Of a DNA stretch of 64,000 bases, positions 56,402 to 64,000 are shown piece after piece. Positions within the stretch are counted from its first letter, which is position 1. Each line of letters starts with the position of its first letter. The DNA lies in the NCBI RefSeq assembly GCF_016808095.1, contig NC_068974.1, positions 21,250,825 through 21,314,824 of the forward strand, read 5' to 3'. Under the pieces are notes generated by a model. It was given only the letters and a program-made list of their open reading frames with translations, was not told where the DNA came from and did not search any database. This DNA comes from Vigna angularis (Eukaryota; Streptophyta; Magnoliopsida; Fabales; Fabaceae). The position numbers and the translations under genes are program-made.

Positions 56402-58819
56402 TCACGTTCCATCTTCTGTATAGTTGATGTAATCCTTCCACCAACTTCTCAACTGCTTCCTTTGGACTGTTTTGGTTTTTCTAGAATATGGAGACTCTAT
56501 CTCTATCATCTCCTTTTCTTTGAAGCCCTTCACAACCCACAACTTGTTCTTGAGTCTCACAGGTGTGCCAAGTTGGGGTTCTCTTTTCTTCCAGTCCCTA
56601 GGACTCTCTTCTCCTTTTCCAGTTTCTTCTTCATCCTTGGGTACCTGAAACAACAAACAGTGGTTACCTGAAACCTCAAGATTTTCATCTTGACTTCTAG
56701 TCATGGGTGCATCTCGAAATGCAGCTTTATAACTAGCCTCTTCCTCCTTTGCTTGTGTTTCATCTTTGAAGACATCCACCACCACTCTCTCCTCTCTGTC
56801 TTGGAGCACCACTATACCTTCATGTACATCAATGATGGCCCTGGCCGTTTTCATAAACGGTCTTCCAAGTATGATAGGTATCTTCTCGGTCTCCATTTTC
56901 ATCACCACAAAGTCTGCTAAAAACTGAAGTTTGCCAACACAAACTATAATATCCTCAGCAATCCCACATGGCTCCTTTGAAGATCCATCGGCCATTACTA
57001 GATTAACCTTTACAGGTTTCACTTTAACATTGCCAATTTGCTCCAGTAAAGAATAAGGTATCAAGTTAACACTTGAACCTAAATCAAGGAGAGCTTTCTT
57101 CACCTTTTTCTTCCCTATAGTGCAAGGGATAGAAAAACTACCTGGATCTGGTGCTTTAGGAGGGAATGACTCTTGCTTAACAATTATACACTCCTTTGCC
57201 TCATCATCTCTGCGTCTTTTCTTTGTAGAGATTTCTTCATTAGATTTAGTGTAAACTGTAATCTGTTGTAGAATCTGTTCCCAAGGTGCATCATTATCCA
57301 CCATTTTGAATAATTCTGTGAAGTCTTGATGGATTGGAAAAGTGCTTTTGCTCTCTATTTCTCTTCTTTCTTCTGTATCTAACTCAACTTTCTCATCATC
57401 AACACTCTCTACCACCTTGCACTCTTCTCTGGGGTTAACATCAGTATTAGCCCCAAAATTTCTGTCTGGTCTTTCTTCCAATCGCTTGATAATCTGACCC
57501 ATTTGAATCTCCCAATTCTTTATAGCAGCTTCAGTGCTCTTTTGAGAAGATTCTGTTTTCTGTATAAACTGATTAAGAGTTTCTTCCAACCTGGTTTGCC
57601 TTTCATTAAGCGTAGACAACTGTTGCCACAAGGTTGGTTGCTGCTGCTGCTTGTTATATTGATTAGCTTGCCCAGTTTGTCCTTGGCCAATGCTTGGATG
57701 TGGTTTCCACCCTTGATTGTAATTCCCTTGGCGGTATGGAAACTGATTAGCCATGAAATTAACATCCTCCACGGCTTCCACTGGCAAAGCACATTGACCA
57801 TTGATATGGTCACCTCCACATAGTTCGCACAACTGGGTTTGTACCTGTGCAGCAGATTTCAACTCTTTAGGTAATTGAGCCAAAGTTTTAGTCAGAGTCT
57901 CCAGCTGTTGAGTTAGAATTTTGTTCTGAGCTAGCAAGGCATCATGGGTTTGTAATTGCAGAACCCCTCTTTGTTGCGTAGGGGCTCCTCTCTCACTGTG
58001 TAGCTCATTGTCACTTGTAGCCATATTTTCAATAATGTCAGTTGCTTCCTCTGGAGTCTTCCATTTGATATTGCCTCCAGCTGAGGCATCCAGCATCATC
58101 TTAGTTTGTGAACCAAGCCCTCCAAGGAAAGTTAGGACTACTTCTTGATCTTCAAAACCATGCGTGGGAGTTTTGCGTAACAAGCTTTTATACCTGTCCC
58201 ATGCATGTCCAAGTGACTCCTCCATGCCCTGCTTGAATGACGAAATCTCTTGCTTTCCTTTGGTCACCTTTGATTGTGGAAAGTACTTGTTTAGAAATTT
58301 TGTGACCACTGCTTCCCACTCTGTGAAACTTTCTTCTGGAAAAGAGTTTAACCAAAGCTTAGCATTGCCCCCCAATGAGAAGGGAAACAAGCTAAGTTTG
58401 ATAGCTTCATCTGGCACCCCATTAATCTTGACCGTATTGCAGATCTCATTGAAAGTTGTAAGGTGCTCATATGGGCTTTCATGAGATAACCCATTAAATT
58501 GATTACTCTTCACCAGTTGAATTAATGCTGGCTTGACCTCCATGTTGGCTGCATTGACTCTAGGTCTAGCTATGCTGTTAAAGTGTTGAGGTCCAGCAAT
58601 ATTGGTGTAATCTGCAAGAGTTCTTCTAGCATTGTTATTCTCCATACTTCTTGTGCTGTGAACAGAACCTTGTGGTGATGTTTGGAGGAGAGTTTCTGGA
58701 GAAGGGAAAAGTTCTCTGGACGTTCTGATTCTTCTCCTCCTTCTACTCTCGTCTAGACCTTCAAAAAGTGGTTCTGTTGTTTTCTTACTCCTAGTCCGAA
58801 TTGCTTCCTGCATACACAA
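56402..58819 (-). CDS. Athila-type gag-protease polyprotein of element D
   Basis: An intact 805-residue frame. An Arg-rich N-terminus is followed by a retrotransposon gag domain at about 95-270 (FNGLSHESPYEHLTTFNEIC, LFPFSLGGNAKLWLNS, FLNKYFPQSK). Then come a coiled-coil stretch (295-325), a zinc knuckle CELCGGDHINGQC at 331-343, a Gln-rich linker (about 385-420), acidic segments, and an aspartic protease with LLDLGSSVNLIP (Asp579) and IILGRPFM. The C-terminus (VRLKNKLWVVKGF...) resembles the end of Athila gag-pol N-terminal parts. It would build particles and self-process. The absence of RT and integrase means it must rely on a helper element. The clean frame fits the very young age. Confidence 0.87.
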   Translation of the reverse strand: MCMQEAIRTRSKKTTEPLFEGLDESRRRRRIRTSRELFPSPETLLQTSPQGSVHSTRSMENNNARRTLADYTNIAGPQHFNSIARPRVNAANMEVKPALIQLVKSNQFNGLSHESPYEHLTTFNEICNTVKINGVPDEAIKLSLFPFSLGGNAKLWLNSFPEESFTEWEAVVTKFLNKYFPQSKVTKGKQEISSFKQGMEESLGHAWDRYKSLLRKTPTHGFEDQEVVLTFLGGLGSQTKMMLDASAGGNIKWKTPEEATDIIENMATSDNELHSERGAPTQQRGVLQLQTHDALLAQNKILTQQLETLTKTLAQLPKELKSAAQVQTQLCELCGGDHINGQCALPVEAVEDVNFMANQFPYRQGNYNQGWKPHPSIGQGQTGQANQYNKQQQQPTLWQQLSTLNERQTRLEETLNQFIQKTESSQKSTEAAIKNWEIQMGQIIKRLEERPDRNFGANTDVNPREECKVVESVDDEKVELDTEERREIESKSTFPIHQDFTELFKMVDNDAPWEQILQQITVYTKSNEEISTKKRRRDDEAKECIIVKQESFPPKAPDPGSFSIPCTIGKKKVKKALLDLGSSVNLIPYSLLEQIGNVKVKPVKVNLVMADGSSKEPCGIAEDIIVCVGKLQFLADFVVMKMETEKIPIILGRPFMKTARAIIDVHEGIVVLQDREERVVVDVFKDETQAKEEEASYKAAFRDAPMTRSQDENLEVSGNHCLLFQVPKDEEETGKGEESPRDWKKREPQLGTPVRLKNKLWVVKGFKEKEMIEIESPYSRKTKTVQRKQLRSWWKDYINYTEDGT

Positions 58820-59236
58820 GAAAACAAAATCCTAGAAAAAATTTGTTAGCACAAAAAGATATAGAAGAAGATATAAATTCAGAAGATAAAAAGATTTAGA
58901 AGATAGAAACAGATAAGATAGAATAAAATAAAACCTAATCTAAAAAAAAAAAAAAAAATCTAACCTAACCTAAAAGATAAAATAGAATAAAATAAAATCT
59001 AACCTAACCTAAAAGATAAAATAAAATAAAATAAAATCTAACCTAACCTAAAAGATAAAATAAAATAAAATAAAATCTAATCTAACCTAATAAAATAAAA
59101 TAAAAACAGAAAAAATATAAACAGAAAAAATAAAAACAGAAAAAATAAAAACAGAAATTCAAAAAGTCAAAGATAATCAATAATCACACAAATTAACCAG
59201 TTAAACCACGAGTCCCCGGCAGCGGCGCCAAAAACT
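58820..59236 (-). repeat. Leader of element D with A-rich tandem repeats and primer-binding site
   Basis: 58930-59160 consists of repeated AACCTAAAAGATAAAATA- and AAAATAAAAACAGAAA-type units. 59216-59236, on the minus strand, is TTTTTGGCGCCGCTGCCGGG, the tRNA-Asp-type primer-binding site adjoining the 5' LTR. Confidence 0.75.
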
Positions 59237-60553
59237 TGATGGACAAATTTGTAAGCACCAAAATATGATGTCACAAACTTGTTTCACAATCGGCAAGTAT
59301 GACCGAATCGTTCAAGTAATAAACTTGGTAAGACCAAGTATCGTTCTTCCCAAAGGACTCACGGCCTAGTTTAGTTGTGTGGTTTGTTGATTAGCTAAGA
59401 CTTACAAACGAAATAATTGGATTATATTATGCAAGACGAAAACTAAACATGTATGCATGAATTGATCAATGGCAAAGACTAAAGATAAACACTTTCAATG
59501 GATTATATGAATGAATATGTTGTTGGGGGTCAATTTCATCTCATCCACTCTCATACATTTTAGGAATTCAACATTCAAATCATCATTGTTAATGCCACTC
59601 TCTAAAGTACCATTCTAGATGGCTTCTCCCTAATCAAATAGTTCATACAATTCCTAGCATTCCTAATGATTAGTTCATGAGTGCAGGAGCTTAACGACAA
59701 CCAATATAATATTGTCAGTATAATATTGGGAGAAATTCCCCGGATCTAGACTTCCCCGTACGTGTCCGTATCGACAAAACCAATAATCATGCAATAGAAT
59801 GAGTTAAACAATGCAAGCATTGAGCAAAGAGGAAAAACCCTAACTAATGATGAAAGAAAGCATAAGTCTTAGATTAAGATGCAAGCATAAATTCCATATA
59901 TGAGAGCTTCAAGAGATTACATTGATTCCCCAACAAACATACAAGGTTTAGTTCACCATATTCATGGTGAACCTAGATGAACAATAATGAAAGAATGAAA
60001 GAATAAACCCAATAAAGGTGAAGAGGTAGCCTGAGCATCCAAGATCCTCCTTCAAAGGGGTGGAAGAGAGAGTGTTTGCTTCGTTTCTGCCAAAGATACC
60101 TAACCCTAGGACGTGCAAGCCCTTATATACTAATCTAGAGTTACAAAAGATTACAAAAGCCCAAGCCCAAAAAGTGCCGCTCAGCGGTAAATACCGCTCA
60201 GCGGTGGTTGCGCGTCTTCTTTCTTCCCCTCAGCGGCCATTCTGCCCCTCAGCGGTTCCAACGTGACTCCTTGAGTGCCGCTCAGCGGTAAATTACCGCT
60301 GAGCGGTGCCTTCGTCTTCTCTTTTTGCACTCTTTCTTGTCTTTTCTAATGTCACTTCTCTCCTTCTTCACTCTTTTCACTAAATTCACCTTAAAACCTG
60401 CACAAAAACACTCAAATCAAGCATAAACCTGTCCAGCTCTCTTATTTATGAAAATATAGATAAAAGCATTGATTTCAAGCTAATTTCTAAGTCTAAAGGT
60501 TGCTTTTAGTATCAATTTTAAGCATGAAAATAACAGTTTTTCAACTGTTATCA
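59237..60553 (-). repeat. 5' LTR of element D
   Basis: 1317 bp; differs from the 3' LTR by a 10-bp duplication (ATTACAAAAG at about 60148) and very few substitutions. Same palindromic motif cluster at about 60175-60307. Confidence 0.92.
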
Positions 60554-61610
60554 ATCATCATGGACAACATCACATATTTTCTCTTCATGCACAACAAAGG
60601 AGAAAGATTGTAAATCATCAACATAACTGGCCACGAACTGTGTTTGCTACTTAAGTTTCCATAAGGATTCATACCATCAGTTGCAAGTGCAAGTCTTAAG
60701 ATTCTTGGATTTGCACCAAATTCTGGGAATTTGTCATCAATCTTTTTCCATTGTGGTGAATCAGCAGGGTGTCGAAGAAGATTATCGCACTTTCTTTCGT
60801 CAGAGTTCCATTTAAGGTTCTTTGCATCCTCTTTTACAGAGAACATACGTTTGAACCTAGGTATTATAGGCAAATACCACATCACCTTAGCAGGTGCACC
60901 ATCATTACCTTCATTAGCAGTGATACTGTCAGATTTCTTTTTAAAACGGGATAAACCACATGTTGGACAATACTTTAGCGAAGCAAAGTCCTTTGTGTAC
61001 AAAACACAATCATTAGGACAAGCATGTTTCTTTTGATATTCAAGACCCATTGGACGTAAAAAAATTTTGGCCTCGTAATTACGAATAGGTAGAGTATTAT
61101 TTTCTGGAAGCATCTCCTTCAACAACTCCAACAACTCGGTGAAACTTTTATCGGTCCATCCATTCCTTGCTTTTAAACTAAACAACTTTAAAGTTGCAGA
61201 CAGACGTGTAAAGTTCGAGCATCCTGGGAACAACGGTTGCTCTGAATCATTAATAAGAGAATCATACAAATTAGCTCTTCCAAAATTATCTTCACCGACA
61301 TCACGTATCATGTCCTCTAAATGGTCACTCATCCATTCTTCCACATAATTCGTTCCTCGTGACGTGGTAGGCTGGTCCAGTACTTCTCCATGCCAAGTCC
61401 AAACGGTATAAGTCCTCATTATGCCGTACATGAATAGATGGTCACGCACATTGCCTAAGTCTTGCCGTATTTGATTAAGACAACTAACACAAGGACAAAA
61501 ATATGTCCCGTTCACAGACTTAGCATTTTGTTCAATGTATTGCAAGAACTCCGAAACACCCTTATCATATTCTTCACTGATGCGCGTTCATTCATCCAGC
61601 TTCGATCCAT

Positions 61611-62459
61611 ACTATGTTCGTAAAATCATCAGTATAAGTTTTTTAACTCTCACAAGGTTAGGCCCTACCCATTCAAAAAAATTAATTTTCATAATTTGCT
61701 AAGACACGTGCAAAGAAGTCTACATGATAAGATTGATAAAATTTCGGCAGCATTTCGCATTGGTCTCCGAAATACACGAAATGAGAGTAGTCAACGATGA
61801 CCACAATCAAATATGCATCCGGAGAACAACACAAATATTGAACCGAAATTTTATCAATCTTATCCATAAACTCCAATTGACATGTTTTGCAAATTATGAA
61901 AATTAATTTTCTTAAACTGTCCAATCGGACAATTCAAAATTTAACACAAACGATTAAAAGATTAATCGTTTGTGTTAAATTTCAAACGGGAACTAAGTGT
62001 CACTCAATGATTTGATACTTACATTCTAACATATCACAATTATAATAACATAACTAATACATGCATATTCAAAAGCCAATAACACATGCATACCTTATAG
62101 AGTCAAAAACATGCATACACAAAAACCAATAACATGCATACAAAAAACCTTTATCAACGTACAAGCTAACCTGAAAAGTTGATTCCAAATGAAAGGGAGG
62201 GAAATCGAGGAGGGCACGACCAAAAATAGTCGAAAAAGCCACCCAAGAACACACACCAAACTGCACTAAAACGCACCGAAAACGATATTTAATCGGTTCA
62301 AATCAAAGATATTTCAACACATAGCAATGTAATCGGATTGAAAGTAAATTTAAACGGTCCAAAAGAGAGAAAACGCACCTGGAAAGCAATGCCGCAGAGA
62401 GAATTCGCGGGGAAGACGATGAACAGTGAGCGTAACTGCTCGCAGGTTCGCATTTTACT
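61611..62459 (-). other. 5' untranslated/leader region of the Tnp2 gene with fold-back sequences
   Basis: Holds an imperfect inverted repeat spanning about 61679-61911 (AATTAATTTTCATAATTTGC at one end, its complement at the other) and a perfect short hairpin at about 61937-61981 (AATTTAACACAAACGATTAA and its complement around a 3-nt loop). The minus-strand reading frames at 61682-61924 and 62069-62480 have no recognisable content. Probably promoter and leader of the transposase. Confidence 0.5.
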
Positions 62460-63450
62460 ATAAAAACCAATAGACGTCATGTACTATGGGGCCCCGACGT
62501 TTATAAGACTATAGACGTCGGGGCTATCACTAATATGACGTCTATGGGGATTTAAAATTGATATTCGCGGGGGGTTTTAGACGTCAGTGGTGGAGGGGGT
62601 CGGACGTCTATAATATTATAGACGTTCGGGCCCCTCCCACGGACATCTAAGAGGCTGAAGAAATGAAGGCTTCAACTTCCTTGTCAGCCTCTTAGACGTC
62701 CGTGGTGGAGGGGGTCGGATGTCTATAATATTATAGACGTCTGTGCCCCTACCACGGACGTCTAAGAGGCTGGAACAATCACCTCTTCAACTCCCTCTGT
62801 CAGCCCTTAAACGTCCGTTGTGGAGGGGGTCGGACGACTATAATATTATAGACATTCGTCCCCCCATATAAGACGTTTAGGGTGCTGACAGGGTGGTTGA
62901 AGAATTAATTGTCTTCAGCCCCTTAAACGTCCGTTGTGGAGGGGGTCAGACGTCTATAATATTATAGACGTCCGTCCCCCCATATCGGACGTTTAGGGTG
63001 CTGACAGGGTGGTTGAAGAATTAATTGTCTTCAGCCCCTTAGACGTCCGTGGTGGAGGGGGTCGGACTATAGACGTCCGTCCCTCCACAACGGACGTTTA
63101 AGGGGCTGAAGACAATTAATTCTTCAACCACCCGTCAGCACCCTAAACGTCCGATATGGGGGGACGAACGTCTATAATATTATAGACGTCCGACCCCCTC
63201 CACAACGGACGTTTAAGGGCTGACAGAGGGAGTTGAAGAGGTGATTGTTCCAGCCTCTTAGACGTCCGTGGTAGGGGCCCGGACGTCTAGAATATTATAG
63301 ACGTCCGACCCCCTCCACCACGGACGTCTAAGAGGCTGACAAGGAAGTTAAAGCCTTCATTTCTTCAGCCTCTTAGACGTCCGTGGGAGGGGCCCGAACG
63401 TCTATAATATTATAGACGTCCGACCCCCTCCACAACGGATGTCTACAGTT
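62460..63450. repeat. 5' subterminal palindromic array of the large CACTA element
   Basis: Units of about 110-120 bp built from AGACGTCCG-type motifs. Each has a core GTCTATAATATTATAGAC that is itself a perfect palindrome, set between G-rich and C-rich flanks. The unit order on the left (62575-63070) is mirrored on the right (63450-63070), apart from one extra unit on the left, so the block is a palindrome of about 870 bp. Such AGACGTC clusters are expected as transposase-binding sites. Confidence 0.82.
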
Positions 63451-63521
63451 TCACTTATTTACGGATATGCCACCCGTCAATTATTTATGTTGGGGCTTTT
63501 GTGGACGGATGTCTATGGGGT

Positions 63522-64000
63522 AACGTTATTTTGTTAAATGTTGTTTGTTAAACTTCAAAACTCGAGTTGCTAGACAGGCTAGTCTCTCTAGACGATCTTG
63601 TCTTCACATTTTTATATTTTGAACCGTAACTTCAGAAATGATTGGGTATAGTCTCTCTCACTCAACAATGTTAAATTTTCTTTAACGTGTCAAATGACTT
63701 TCCACCCTGACATATGCGCAATTTACTTGTTTATAGACGTGACAACCTTCTTTTTGCTCCTCACCATTTTTACACACTAAAACAAAAGCCACCATCATTT
63801 CTTTAATCATCATTTCCATTATTATTGCCCTTCTTCATCCTTCTCAAATTTCCAATCATCTTCCTTATACATAACTTCACACAAAGTAAGAAAATTATAG
63901 CTGTTGACATTGTTTTCCCACCTTGCATGGACAGTAACAAAGAAAAGTGACATCAACGACCATGCTCGAGTTGCAAGTGTGACAAAGTACGACATTATAT
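63522..64000 (+). repeat. Third copy of the exon-like duplicated segment (copy C)
   Basis: Matches 38694-39172 at a constant offset of 24,828 with about eight differences in 479 bp. It includes the tail of the SIRE-like LTR, the 5' flank and the exon-like segment, whose ATG has become ATA (63897-63899). It runs to the end of the window. The left junction follows subterminal CACTA sequence directly. Confidence 0.85.

Larger units (their letters stand above)
52941..60553 (-). mobile_element. Athila-like non-autonomous LTR retrotransposon (element D), 7613 bp, TSD ATCAT
   Basis: LTRs 52941-54247 and 59237-60553 are flanked by ATCAT (52936-52940 and 60554-60558). They are almost identical: two substitutions and a 10-bp tandem duplication were noticed in about 1.3 kb, so this is the youngest insertion in the window. 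On the minus strand the order is 5' LTR, primer-binding site TGGCGCCGCTGCCGGGGA (tRNA-Asp type, usual for Athila), A-rich leader, gag-protease frame, about 2.1 kb of non-coding sequence, polypurine tract, 3' LTR. Reverse transcriptase and integrase are absent. It interrupts the Tnp2 gene. Confidence 0.92.
43961..61610 (-). pseudogene. CACTA Tnp2 transposase gene, split by two retroelements
   Basis: Pieces: 61610-60559, 52935-52242 and 45380-43961. The first begins MDRSWMNER (ATG at 61610), has a 1-bp loss near 61583, and carries the transposase-associated zinc domain (CPCVSC, VRDHLFMYGI, WTWHGE), then KHACPNDCVLY...YCPTCG and the start of the Tnp2 core. The second continues the core (LLWEEGVDVFDS, CPICEE, WFELDVRHCIDVMHIEKNVC). 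The third has DUF4218-type residues (LPPSFR, FFNAICKKVV, MVHLIVHLVREI, RWMYLVERYMK) and a DUF4216-type end (NSGV, ARQIFYVNDP). Stops are at 52916-52914 and 44347-44345. Each retroelement can be removed at its TSD so that the coding sequence continues in frame. The Tnp2 protein would cut at the CACTA ends; this copy cannot make it. Confidence 0.88.
39290..63521 (-). mobile_element. Large CACTA (En/Spm) transposon with three internal insertions, right end missing
   Basis: The left terminus CACTAGTGCAGAATTGG starts at 39290, followed by subterminal AGACGTC motifs. On the minus strand it carries a Tnp2 transposase gene and then a second gene with Transposase- and Ulp1-like parts, the standard autonomous CACTA arrangement. 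Subtracting the insertions (D, the chimeric element and the small CACTA, with their TSDs) leaves about 8.5 kb. The opposite subterminal region is present (62460-63450), but no CACTA terminus follows; the sequence switches at 63522 to a copy of 38694 onward. Stops and a frameshift in Tnp2 make it non-autonomous now. Confidence 0.85.

Overview
The window looks like nuclear DNA from a flowering plant, probably a warm-season legume. It is AT-rich and full of introns, and it is dominated by nested LTR retrotransposons and CACTA (En/Spm) transposons. The only convincing host genes are two small two-exon genes for secreted cysteine-rich peptides with the architecture of legume nodule-specific cysteine-rich (NCR)/defensin-like genes. 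The legume assignment is an inference from this peptide type and from the retroelement flavour (SIRE-like Copia, Athila-like gag, LTRs carrying CGCTGAGCG-type motifs). No tRNA, rRNA or CRISPR signal was seen.

Layout, left part. 1-3.3 kb: decayed 3' half of a plus-strand CACTA element whose second gene ends in a Ulp1-like (C48) protease domain. 3.3-6.2 kb: remnants of a Copia (SIRE-like) gag. 6160-8547: a 2.4-kb solo LTR with target-site duplication (TSD) CAAGG. 8893-18911: one old LTR split by three later insertions, each with a 5-bp TSD: a solo LTR (9345-10610, GTAAG), a 6-kb non-autonomous Ty3/gypsy element called C here (10973-17018, TGTAA) and another solo LTR (17339-18602, ACGTT). 19624-28030: an 8.4-kb Ty3/gypsy element B (TSD TTTGG) with a long pol frame whose integrase lacks the catalytic Glu. 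28.5-29.3 kb: a fold-back MITE-like repeat and a CACTA terminus.

Middle part. 29279-35602 is a large inverted duplication (arms about 2.5 and 2.4 kb, spacer about 1.4 kb made partly of a CACTA transposase fragment). Each arm holds one cysteine-rich peptide gene: a signal-peptide exon, then an exon with three near-identical 37-residue six-cysteine repeats. The left gene (29964-30663) is intact and ends in an additional eight-cysteine domain. The right gene has an in-frame stop after repeat 3 and a 64-bp tandem duplication in the remains of the terminal domain. 36.2-39.3 kb holds direct duplicates of a SIRE-like LTR plus a short exon-like segment.

Right part. 39290-63521 is one minus-strand CACTA element, about 8.5 kb after removing its insertions. 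It carries a Tnp2 transposase gene (about 61.6-44 kb) and a second Transposase/Ulp1-like gene (43.9-39.9 kb). It has been interrupted by a young Athila-like gag-only retroelement D (52941-60553, TSD ATCAT), by a chimeric retroelement (45386-52236, TSD GTGTG) whose two outer ends come from two different LTR families, and by a small CACTA element (40562-41852, TSD AAA). Its 5' subterminal region is a roughly 870-bp palindrome made of smaller palindromes. The expected right terminus is absent: at 63522 the sequence jumps to a roughly 98% copy of 38694-39172, which suggests a tandem duplication with a unit of about 24.8 kb that continues beyond the window.
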